A stretch of 64,000 bases of DNA from an uncultured Desulfobacter sp. (GTDB lineage Bacteria > Desulfobacterota > Desulfobacteria > Desulfobacterales > Desulfobacteraceae). This document shows positions 51,265-59,466 of this stretch, piece after piece. Every line of letters starts with the position of its first letter. Within the stretch, counting starts at the first letter, position 1. The translations under genes and the position numbers were made by a program. The notes under the pieces are model-generated. The model had not been told where the DNA came from. It searched no databases and saw only the letters and a list, made by a program, of their open reading frames with translations. The stretch covers positions 4,020,501 through 4,084,500 of the forward strand of contig NZ_OY762614.1 in the NCBI RefSeq assembly GCF_963666145.1, in the 5' to 3' direction.

Positions 51265-52374
51265 TTAAATCCGTTTGTCAGCAAACAGATCTACGGCTTG
51301 TTTTATACAATTGTCCATATTCGAATATTTAAATCTACCCAATCTTCCCATGAATATGACTTTTATTTTTGCGGATTGGTTGAAATAATTTGTGTATTGT
51401 TGAAGAGATTTGGCGTTTAGAATTGGATAAGAAGGAACAGGGGCGTCTTTTTGAGCTCTTCCTGTTTCCGGATATTCAAAGCAAAATGATGTCTTGGAAT
51501 GGTTCTGTAACGTCATATGCTTAAATTCCGTAATACGTGTATACTTGTAGTCGTTGGGATAGTTCACCACAGCAACCGGTTGATGAAATTCTTTATCTAA
51601 GGTTTTGAACTCAAAGCGGATCCCCCGATAAGGTAGATGGCCATATTTATAATCGAAGTACTCATCAATGGGACCTGTATAGATCAGTTGATCATAATCG
51701 AGCGATTCTTTGACATCCTGGAAGCTCTTGCCTGTAATAATTTCAATATTTTTGTGGTCCAGCATCCGGTTGAACATGGCGGTATATCCCTTGGCCGGAA
51801 TACCTTGGTAAGGATCTGTAAAAAAACGCTCATCCCTGTTCATCCGGATGGGAATCCTCTGTGTTACTTCAGGGGAAAGCTCCCTGGCACTGACGCCCCA
51901 CTGCTTTTTTGTATAATTTTTAAAAAATGTGTCGTAGATGGTTCTGCCCATCCTTGAAATGACCGCGTCTTCGGCGTTCTTTATTTCTGGAATATTGATT
52001 TTTTCCCTTTCCAGGTAGGCAGCCACCTTTTGTTCGTCAAAGGGCTCATTGAACAACTGCTCAAAGGTGTTGATGTTAATGGGAAAGGAGATAAGCTTAC
52101 CGTTCACATAGGCCTTAACCCGGTGCACATACTCAATCCAGTCCGTGAATTGTGAAAGATATTCCCACACATCCCTGTGCCGGGTATGAAAGATATGAGG
52201 CCCGTAAAGATGGATGAGAATGCCGTGGTCATCCAGGCAGTCATAGCAGTTTCCACCGATATGGTTCCGTTTTTCGACCACCAGAACTTTTTTTTTCTTT
52301 TCTCTGGCCAGGATACTTGCCGCGGTGATGCCGGTAATGCCGGCTCCGACAATTAAGGTGTCCACCTGTTTCAT
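51265..52374 (-). CDS. glf: UDP-galactopyranose mutase
   Basis: Flavoenzyme turning UDP-galactopyranose into UDP-galactofuranose. 369 residues from ATG 52374, overlapping the upstream GT2 stop (ATGA). FAD motif LIVGAGITGITAA, VEKRNHIGGNCYD, the family-specific YGPHIFHT, NYTKKQWG, RIPIRMNRDERFF, IYTGPIDEYFDY, VVNYPND and EFKHMT are complete. This is the key marker that the glycan contains galactofuranose. Confidence 0.96.
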   Translation of the reverse strand: MKQVDTLIVGAGITGITAASILAREKKKKVLVVEKRNHIGGNCYDCLDDHGILIHLYGPHIFHTRHRDVWEYLSQFTDWIEYVHRVKAYVNGKLISFPININTFEQLFNEPFDEQKVAAYLEREKINIPEIKNAEDAVISRMGRTIYDTFFKNYTKKQWGVSARELSPEVTQRIPIRMNRDERFFTDPYQGIPAKGYTAMFNRMLDHKNIEIITGKSFQDVKESLDYDQLIYTGPIDEYFDYKYGHLPYRGIRFEFKTLDKEFHQPVAVVNYPNDYKYTRITEFKHMTLQNHSKTSFCFEYPETGRAQKDAPVPSYPILNAKSLQQYTNYFNQSAKIKVIFMGRLGRFKYSNMDNCIKQAVDLFADKRI

Positions 52375-53255
52375 AAATACCCCACCTCCCTGTTTCTTCC
52401 TAACACCTCCCGCAGGAATCCTTTTAAAAAACCCAGGGCAAAGATCCCCATGAACCGGCACTGAGGTCCCGGAAAAAGCAGCAGGGGTAGCCACCGGCTC
52501 CCGTTTATCAATAAAAGTGCCTTAAAAGAAGCACTGTAGCGGGTCCGGGCAAATGATGCCCCGACAGCCTCCCCTTTAGCCGTTCCCCTGAAAATTAGGG
52601 GGGGGTGGTAATAAAACAGAATATCAGACTGTTTTACGGCCATTCTCCGGGCTGTAAACCGTATGGCCAGTTCAACATCCTCCTGCCCCGTAAAATCGGA
52701 ATTAAATCCTTTAAGCGCTTCAAGGCACTTTTTCTGATAGGCCATGCACCGGTTGGTGAAAAAATAGGGGTCGTGATAGGCATACCTTCCCTGGATTAAG
52801 GAATACGAGGCAAACCCCCTGGGTTGAACAGCGTCGGGGCAGGGGGCGGTTTCAAACTCCCGGATCAGGTGGTCAAGAAAATACCTGTCGGAGATCACGG
52901 TGTCGTCATCCAGAAAAAGAATAATTTTACCGGCTGCCCGGGATAAACCGATATTGCGCATGAATCCCATCTTTCCCCAGTGGATGTCCGGGGCAAAATG
53001 CCGTATGGTCAGGTCCTTGAAGCTGTCGGCCAGTTGCCGGGCTTTATTAGATCCCCCCCGGTCTTCCACAAGGATGACTTCAAAATTTTTTTTATCCAGA
53101 GACTGGCGGTTTAGGCAATGGAGGATGTTGGTCATAAGATGGATACGCTGATAGAATACGAATACACAACTTATTTTCAGGGTTGTCTGCTGAAATTGAT
53201 TCAGATCCCCGTCAGGGCAATTTTTAAGCATGTACCTCAGCAGGGCTTCCCTCAT
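52371..53255 (-). CDS. GT2 glycosyltransferase
   Basis: 294 residues. GT-A start ISCVFVFYQRIHLMTNIL, VEDRGGSNKARQLADSF, GKMGFMRNIGLSRAAGKIILFLDDDTVIS (metal DDD) and GQEDVELAIRFTARR. A hydrophobic C-terminal segment suggests membrane attachment. It lies between the GT9 gene (4-bp overlap) and glf (4-bp overlap). Sugar unknown. Confidence 0.83.
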   Translation of the reverse strand: MREALLRYMLKNCPDGDLNQFQQTTLKISCVFVFYQRIHLMTNILHCLNRQSLDKKNFEVILVEDRGGSNKARQLADSFKDLTIRHFAPDIHWGKMGFMRNIGLSRAAGKIILFLDDDTVISDRYFLDHLIREFETAPCPDAVQPRGFASYSLIQGRYAYHDPYFFTNRCMAYQKKCLEALKGFNSDFTGQEDVELAIRFTARRMAVKQSDILFYYHPPLIFRGTAKGEAVGASFARTRYSASFKALLLINGSRWLPLLLFPGPQCRFMGIFALGFLKGFLREVLGRNREVGYL

Positions 53256-54349
53256 AAAATTCCATCCTTCTGGAGTTTACGAATCCCATCCATGATATCT
53301 TCCGGTAAAATCTTCATCATGCAGGCCTTATGATTAGGGCAGGCCGGTGTTGTCCCGAAGAGCGTACAGGGGCTGCAGGTAAGGTTTTTGTTGATTACCA
53401 CATGCTTTTTTCCTCTGGGTGCCCATTTGGCGGCTATGCCGGAACCAAACAGGGAAATGGTCGGCAGTTCTGATATTACCCCCAGATGCAGGAGGCCTGA
53501 ATCCGTACTGATGAGCAGCCCGGCCTTTTCAAACAGCCTGGCGGTTTCGGCAATGGAAAGCTTTGTGCAAAGATTTGTGACCTGATCTGTTCTACAGGCG
53601 GACATAATTAAGCGGCACAGGCTCTTTTCTTTCTGACCGCCGAGCAGCACACTTGAGAACCCCAGGCCGGCGGCCTGATCTATGACTTCAGCCCACCGCG
53701 TGCTCGGCCAGAGCCGTTCATCAATTGTCGCTCCTGGGAAAAAACAGATAAACGGGGCTACTGGAATTGGTTTGATCTCTTCCGGCAGGGAAACGGATTT
53801 GAAGTAAGGCGGGTGCCACCTGAAAGAGGTGGGAATGCTGAAGATAAATTGAAACAGTTCCCGGAACGTGTCAGCTTCGTACCTGTCCTGATCGTAGGGA
53901 AGCGAAATATCATAAAGCTTTTCCCTTCCGTTTACCTGAAATCCGGCTCTGATACGTGTTCTGACTATCCTCATCAATCCGGCAGTCAGAAAGTGAGATT
54001 GCTCAGTGTCAACGGCAGCGTCATATTTTTTCATCATGAGGCGAATCAAATCATTTGGGATTTTATAGGAAAAAATATCATAAATATATGGAACCCCGGT
54101 AAATACTCCCTGATTTCTTTTTTCGCACAAAATATCGATTTTGAGGCCGGGGTGTACAAGGCTGATTTCTTTGAGAATCGGCAGCAGCAAGACTGCATCT
54201 CCCATACCGCCGGGCCTGACCACCAAAATTTGGGAGACTTTTAGTCCTTTTGGTCGTTTTCGGTTTGAAGCGGGCATGATTTTAAGCATGAACGGGCCGC
54301 TGAGTCGGTCGATTCGTTTTATTTGCTCAATGCCTGACATTATTACCAT
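53252..54349 (-). CDS. GT9 heptosyltransferase-family protein
   Basis: 365 residues. ILVVRPGGMGDAVLLLPILKEI, FFPGATIDERLWPSTRWAEVID, FSSVLLGGQKEK, LISTDSGLLHLGVISELPTISLFGSG are the ADP-heptose:LPS transferase blocks. Four cysteines near the end (CSPCTLFGTTPACPNHKAC) are like those of many GT9 members. It may add heptose or another sugar to the LPS core or the glycan primer. First gene of the minus-strand glycan operon; ATG 54349 is used, ATG 54340 is possible. Confidence 0.85.
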   Translation of the reverse strand: MVIMSGIEQIKRIDRLSGPFMLKIMPASNRKRPKGLKVSQILVVRPGGMGDAVLLLPILKEISLVHPGLKIDILCEKRNQGVFTGVPYIYDIFSYKIPNDLIRLMMKKYDAAVDTEQSHFLTAGLMRIVRTRIRAGFQVNGREKLYDISLPYDQDRYEADTFRELFQFIFSIPTSFRWHPPYFKSVSLPEEIKPIPVAPFICFFPGATIDERLWPSTRWAEVIDQAAGLGFSSVLLGGQKEKSLCRLIMSACRTDQVTNLCTKLSIAETARLFEKAGLLISTDSGLLHLGVISELPTISLFGSGIAAKWAPRGKKHVVINKNLTCSPCTLFGTTPACPNHKACMMKILPEDIMDGIRKLQKDGIL

Positions 54350-54736
54350 TAATAAGTCCAGAATCGGAACGGGTTTCAGGTAGGTGGATAATAGCCAGCC
54401 TCACATGATTCGTCGTCTTTTATGTGGCGCTCTATTTCAAACATGCCAATACCCTGAAGTTCTTTTCGAAGTGGTTTGTCCGCTATTCAGTTAATATCGG
54501 AGAGAACCCAATGACGCCTTATTTCAACACTGTCAAAATAACTTCTATGGATTTCTTTAGCCGGAACAATTCATAACAAAATGAGGTGAAATCCTCTAAA
54601 ATAATTTATAATTAAGTTGCGTATACTTGATTGTAAAAAATTTGCTGTGATTGTATGTAACACGAACTACATTGAATTCACAATATGTAAACGTCGTAAA
54701 ATTCAGGCAAATTTTTAGAGTTAAGAAATTACTTCT
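54350..54736. other. Intergenic region before the insertion sequence
   Basis: About 390 bp, AT-rich, no credible gene. It should contain the promoter of the minus-strand glycan operon; TATTAT on the minus strand near 54390 is a possible -10 but without a good -35. Confidence 0.4.
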
Positions 54737-54744
54737 TATGTAGG

Positions 54745-56265
54745 GGGCGCATTCCCATTTTCCCGGTTTGAAAAAAGCCTATCTTTGAGAACAAAAAACG
54801 TGATAGTTTCTGTTCGCTGAGACGACTATAAAAATGGACTGTGCTGATGAAAAAAGCTGAAGATTGCAATACTGTTGAGGAAGTCTATGCTTGCCTGAAA
54901 GAACTGGAAGACGATCCGAGGTTGGTTCGCAATGCTCAAGAATTGGAGCAGGTAGAACGTGAAATACTTGGGTATACGAATCGACTGAGTGCCTTGCTTT
55001 TAAAAAAAGCATCCAGGGCTCATTAAATTCCTATGATCAGGTCGATCAAGAAAAAGAATTGATGTCCAGCTGGCCGGGCCGGATGAAAAGCGAAGGGCTT
55101 GAGACCGTTTCGATTCAGTGTTGTACAGGTAGTTCTGTTGATGTTCGTGTTCGATATTATCGGCGATCCTGTGACCGTCGAAATCGAAAAAGATATAAAG
55201 GTGCCTACGCCGGTTTAATCCTTCTTGGAATCCATGATCGCTGCTCACCAGCTTTGGCTTCTATGGTGAGTGCCTGGTCGGCCTTATTGAGTTCTTTTGA
55301 AGAAGTCCGTCAAGTGCTTTGTGATCATGGTATGGTGTTGGATATAAAGGTTATCCGTAAACTCACCTATCGTTACGCAGAACGGGCCCGAGCCGAGCAA
55401 CAAGCGGGGCGAATCCCACTAAATGAGAGAGATTCACTTGAAGGGCGACGGGTGGTTATAAGCACCGATGGTGGACGCACACGGTTAAGAGAGAAGAAAA
55501 GAGGTCCCAAAACCCCAAAAAATAGAACCCGATTTCGTGGGGCGTGGCGAGAACCCAAACTTTTGATTATTTATGTGGTGGATGCCCAGGGAAAACAAGA
55601 AAAAAGCTTCTCACCATTTATTGATGGCAGTTTCAGCGGTCCGGATGGCATATTCCTCCTGTTAAAGGGGTATTTGAACGCCCTTCATATCCAGAAGTCC
55701 GATAAAATACTGTTTGTTGCAGATGGAGCACATTGGATTTGGAACCGGATCCCCGGACTGATCAAAGCATTGGGTTTGGCTCCTCAGCGAGTATATGAAC
55801 TTCTTGATTTTTACCATGCCGTGGAGCATTTGGGTAAAGTATCAGCCCTAAAGAAGACCTGGTCATCCAAGGAGCGCAAACGCTGGGTGTCAAAACAGCG
55901 GGGCTTCCTGCTGAAAGGAAAAGCCGCTGACGTAGTACAGGCCGTCCAGACACTTTGTCGAGGCAGAAACAGTAAGGCTATTAAGACGGAACGGGATTAT
56001 TTTGTGCGCAATGAAAGACGGCTTGATTTCCCAACTGTAAAAGCGTTGAATTTACCTATTGGCAGCGGTGCTATTGAAAGTTCAATTCGTAGGGTGGTGA
56101 ATTTACGTCTGAAAGGTCCATGCACTTTTTGGTATCGGGAAAATGCAGAAAAAATGATTATGCTACGATCATACTTTAAAGCAGGGCGTTGGGATTGTTT
56201 GAAACTCATGGCAACCACGCACAATCCAATGCCGGCGGCATGACCGGGAAAATGGGAATGCGCCC
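54745..56265 (+). mobile_element. Intact ISKra4-family insertion sequence, 1521 bp
   Basis: Terminal inverted repeats of 23 bp are identical: left 54745-54767, right 56243-56265, outer end GGGCGCATTCCC. An 8-bp direct repeat TATGTAGG lies outside each end (54737-54744 and 56266-56273), the target duplication, showing recent and complete insertion. It carries one transposase in two frames. It sits between the glycan operon and the minor pilin operon and breaks no recognised gene. Confidence 0.93.
54847..56243 (+). CDS. ISKra4-family transposase made by a probable -1 frameshift
   Basis: Two overlapping parts. The first frame starts at ATG 54847 (58 codons, to TAA at 55024-55026). The second frame runs from the A-run to 56243. 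At 55002-55008, CTTTTAAAAAAAGC holds seven A, and a -1 slip there joins LSALLLKK directly to SIQGSLNSYDQ...MSSWPGRMKSEG, matching the unbroken N-terminus of relatives. The catalytic part has VVISTDGGRTRLREKKRGPK, LLIIYVVDAQGK, LFVADGAHWIWNRIP, LDFYHAVEHL and a final LPIGSGAIESSIRRVVNLRLKGP. If the frames are not joined by slippage the gene is dead; the perfect ends and target repeats suggest it is or was active. Confidence 0.88.
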
Positions 56266-56365
56266 TATGTAGGTGTTCTGTTTTTGAAACATGCAGATTA
56301 AGTGATCGGCTTGAAAAACGCATATCGATCAATGATTCTCGTCGTAAAGGCAAAATTGATCATAT

Positions 56366-56397
56366 AGTAGTCCGCGATATTAGTAGTCCGCGATATA
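56366..56397. repeat. 16-bp perfect tandem repeat, two copies
   Basis: TAGTAGTCCGCGATAT occurs twice without a gap, 93 bp after the right target repeat of the insertion sequence. The surrounding 56274-56915 is otherwise AT-rich and gene-free and leads into the minor pilin operon. An imperfect palindrome GTGGGAGTCAGACTCCAC lies near 56500. Confidence 0.75.
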
Positions 56398-56915
56398 TTT
56401 TGGTAAAGGATTTATGAATGCGTGTTTAAATAAAGTCAAAATAATGAAATTTAGTTAATTATCTTTATTTCAATTATTGGTTGATGCTCCGGCGAATCAA
56501 GTGGGAGTCAGACTCCACCAGGGTCGATGTATAAAAAGATAGTCTGATTATTGATGATGGCATATTTTTTGATCAATATAAATCTTAATCTCTATAACGT
56601 GTTAATATTTTAGCTGTTTAGGGTTTAGACATAGAGCTTTTTATTATTTAGTTAAATTAATTATGATGGAAATTTTTATATGTTTACTTTGGCTCTCACC
56701 CTGACCGGATATAAGATTGCTTTAGCCGTTTTCTTTTTGTATTATAAGAATAAAGAAGTTGAACTGCTAATAATATCATCGCTGACATGAATTCTACCAG
56801 GGCTATACAGCGGTCCAAAAGTCTCCATACCTTGGCGGGTGCAATATGCATGACATATTAAGATTTTAAAGAAACAAGCATCGCAGTTAAATTTTTATTT
56901 AATTTGAGTAAGTCC

Positions 56916-57455
56916 ATGAATAATAAAAAAATATTAGGGACGGCCACAGGGTTTACACTTCTGGAAATCATTACTGTATTGGGCATTTTGTCGATCCTCA
57001 TGGCTGTTGCAATTCCGAACGTTTTATCTTGGCTGTCGAATTATCGATTAAAAGCAGCGGCAAGCGATCTTTATTCCAATATGCAGAAAGCCAAGTCCGA
57101 AGCGCTTAAACGCAATTGCGATATAGGTATTACCTTTGTTACGGTAGCTTTTCCGGCCCAAGGAGGTGGGTATACGGTCTTTCTTGATGATGGAGCCGGA
57201 ACAAATGCTGGTAATGCAATACAAGACGCAGGCGAATCGACGTTATTCACAGTTTTAATGCCCTCTGGTTGCACACTTGAAAAAGCCAGTTTTAACGGTA
57301 CAAGTACGGGTTATAATTCTCGTGGTTTCCCACTTAATAATAAGGTGGGGTCTGCAATATTAAGAAATAATAATTCCCTTTGGTATAAAATGTCTTTATC
57401 CAATTCAGGATATTCAAAAATACTAAAAAGTAATGATGGAACAAATTGGAACTGA
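56916..57455 (+). CDS. fimU: Minor pilin FimU/GspH-type
   Basis: About 179 residues from ATG 56916 (a TTG four codons earlier is possible). Prepilin motif TATG-FTLLEIITVLGILSILMAVAIPNVLSWL with Glu5, then the GspH/FimT domain (LKAAASDLYSNMQKAKSEALKRNCDIGITF...). FimU-type pseudopilins join the priming complex at the pilus tip. First gene of the minor pilin operon; 131 bp to the next start. Confidence 0.87.
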   Translation: MNNKKILGTATGFTLLEIITVLGILSILMAVAIPNVLSWLSNYRLKAAASDLYSNMQKAKSEALKRNCDIGITFVTVAFPAQGGGYTVFLDDGAGTNAGNAIQDAGESTLFTVLMPSGCTLEKASFNGTSTGYNSRGFPLNNKVGSAILRNNNSLWYKMSLSNSGYSKILKSNDGTNWN

Positions 57456-57586
57456 CATGATCTACCCAGAGATTGAGCCAAGAGCGGCCAGGGGATTGCC
57501 GGGGTGGCGGGCATCCCAGGCTCCGCCTATAATGAAAGTTAAAAATTTATTTAAATTACAAATAGTTTCTTAAAATTAAGGTGGAG

Positions 57587-58285
57587 ATGAAAAAAAATAT
57601 ATCGCTATGCAGAGGAAATGCCGGGTTTACCCTGATTGAAATACTCATCGCCCTTGCCATTTCCAGCATCTTTATGGGAGGGGTTTATATACAGTTCGTA
57701 TCCCAACAGGGTAGTTATCTGGCCCAGGATCAGGTGGTGGAAATGCAGCAAAATCTGCGTGCTGGAATCAGTTATCTGGCCCAGGAGCTCAGAATGGCAG
57801 GGTACGACCCTTATAGTTCAGGTGCTGCAGGTATTGAGACAGCAGAGGCGACCCGTGTTGTTTTTACCTATGTGGCCGATGACGACGGGTTGGATAATGA
57901 CGATGCCGATGGAGATGGCGATTCCTCTACCGGCGTTGACGAAACGGGTGAATTACAAACCACGGCCTTTGATTTATATGATGCCTATGGCGATGGTGAC
58001 AATGATATTGGCAGACAAGTCCGTGGGGTTAAAACTGCCATCGCAGAGAATATTGAAAATCTGGAATTCCGCTATCTTGATTCAGATGGCGTTGATACGA
58101 CTGATATAGATGACATAAAAACAGTGCAAATTTCTCTTTTAGCCCGTGTGGGAAAGTCCGATCGTGATTTTGATAATAATAAAACCTATACATCTGCATC
58201 CGGTGCTGTCTGGGGACCCTACAATGATGGCTTCAGACGCCGCTTCCAGATTATAACCATCTATCTTAGAAATACGGAGATTTGA
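57587..58285 (+). CDS. pilW: Minor pilin PilW
   Basis: 232 residues from ATG 57587, with AAGGTGGAG just upstream. Prepilin cleavage NAG-FTLIEILIALAISSIFMGGVY, then SYLAQDQVVEMQQNLRAGISYLAQELRMAGYDP, which is the PilW signature. An Asp-rich segment (DDDGLDNDDADGDGDSS) may bind calcium. It lies 3 bp before pilV. Confidence 0.9.
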   Translation: MKKNISLCRGNAGFTLIEILIALAISSIFMGGVYIQFVSQQGSYLAQDQVVEMQQNLRAGISYLAQELRMAGYDPYSSGAAGIETAEATRVVFTYVADDDGLDNDDADGDGDSSTGVDETGELQTTAFDLYDAYGDGDNDIGRQVRGVKTAIAENIENLEFRYLDSDGVDTTDIDDIKTVQISLLARVGKSDRDFDNNKTYTSASGAVWGPYNDGFRRRFQIITIYLRNTEI

Positions 58286-58288
58286 CCT

Positions 58289-58717
58289 GTGAATGAGCAG
58301 CAAAGGTATAATGATGCCGGGTTTACCCTTATCGAAGTACTTATTGCGTTGATGGTTTTCAGTATCGGTATTCTCAGCATTGGAATGATGCAGTTAAGGG
58401 CCATCGGGGGCAACAATTTTGCCAATCAGTTGACTGAAGCCACTGTGTTCGGCAGTGATCAGATTGAACAAATGTTGTCCTGGGATTATGACGACGATAG
58501 GCTCAAATCAACTAACAACAATGCATATACCCTGCCCGATGGTAGTAATCTTACTGCAGATGGTCATCAGGCCGATAGTGATAATTTTTGTCAGGCATAT
58601 TGGCAGATCACTGATGATACCCCGGTCACGGATAGTAAAACAATTGATGTTACTGTGTACTGGAGCCGAAAAGGTGAGCTGAAAAGTTTTAGCCTTTCGG
58701 CTGTCAAAGCGAAATAA
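58289..58717 (+). CDS. pilV: Minor pilin PilV
   Basis: 142 residues, GTG start. Prepilin motif DAG-FTLIEVLIALMVFSIGILSIGMMQLRAIGGNN, the PilV form with its GILSIGMMQL run. The C-terminal half ends in a strand-rich region TIDVTVYWSRKGELKSFSLSAVK. Part of the tip-priming set with PilW and PilX. Confidence 0.9.
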   Translation: MNEQQRYNDAGFTLIEVLIALMVFSIGILSIGMMQLRAIGGNNFANQLTEATVFGSDQIEQMLSWDYDDDRLKSTNNNAYTLPDGSNLTADGHQADSDNFCQAYWQITDDTPVTDSKTIDVTVYWSRKGELKSFSLSAVKAK

Positions 58718-58759
58718 CGTGAGCTTTTTTCAAGATAAATATAAAAGTCGAGGACGATT

Positions 58760-59356
58760 ATGATGCCGCTTAATCGTGTGAATAACCAGCAAGGTTTTGT
58801 TTTGATATCTGTAATGCTTTTTTTGATCTTGCTGACTGTCATCGGTCTTGCGGCGCTGAATACAACCGACGTGGAATTGCAGATAACCGGGAATGACAGG
58901 GTTTACAAAACGGATTTTTATAACCAGGAGATGAGCCTGGCTGTGGGAAGGCTTGATTACAGAACCTGGTTGACGACGGCCTATCTGACATCGGATGAAG
59001 ATGCCGCCTATTTCCCTAAGCCGGGAGGGACGGATGCTAATGGTAACGGTATTACTGATGACAGTGAAATCGTCAAGGATGGTCAGGTCGTTGGCAGTTA
59101 CAGGGTTCGAAACAATGAGTCAAGCGGTACCGATATCACTGGTTGGGAAGATTTAGCCGACTTCGGAAGTGCTGCCGACCATCCGGCCAACCAGATACCT
59201 GTTCTGGATCATCGTAGCAAACCACCTCCGGGAAGCGGTTACGACCCCAAAAACTTTGAAATCCGACGTTTTACCATTACCGCCTATTCTGTTGACGATG
59301 ACCGCAAGGTGATTTTGCAGGAAGGTGTGTATAAGGTGTTTAACAAATATGAATAG
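58760..59356 (+). CDS. pilX: Minor pilin PilX
   Basis: 198 residues with GAGGA upstream of the ATG. The leader ends NQQG and the helix starts FVLISVMLFLILLTVIGLAALNTTDVELQITGNDR; position 5 is Ser rather than Glu, as is usual for PilX/GspK-type tip subunits. ITAYSVDDDRKVILQEGVYKV closes it. It lies 110 bp before pilY1; a small AGCCAG-TAT-CTGGCT hairpin sits in that gap. Confidence 0.88.
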   Translation: MMPLNRVNNQQGFVLISVMLFLILLTVIGLAALNTTDVELQITGNDRVYKTDFYNQEMSLAVGRLDYRTWLTTAYLTSDEDAAYFPKPGGTDANGNGITDDSEIVKDGQVVGSYRVRNNESSGTDITGWEDLADFGSAADHPANQIPVLDHRSKPPPGSGYDPKNFEIRRFTITAYSVDDDRKVILQEGVYKVFNKYE

Positions 59357-59466
59357 GCTTTGCCCCTAAACGTCATCAGCCAGTATCTGGCTAACCGACT
59401 TTTTATGTGCATAGGTCGACCAATAACACATCCTTTAACGGATTCAGGCCGGTCAGGAGGAAAATT

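Noticed and set aside
56274..56417. A ~60-codon frame that becomes continuous across the empty insertion site
   Set aside because: No start codon or ribosome site, no recognisable family, and the stretch is short; probably chance.
56840..56865. TTGGCGGGTGCAATATGC as sigma-54 promoter of fimU
   Set aside because: GG and GC are separated by 12 bases rather than 10.
56400..56915. Cyclic-dinucleotide (GEMM) riboswitch before the minor pilins
   Set aside because: The conserved GEMM core sequences are not present in this stretch.
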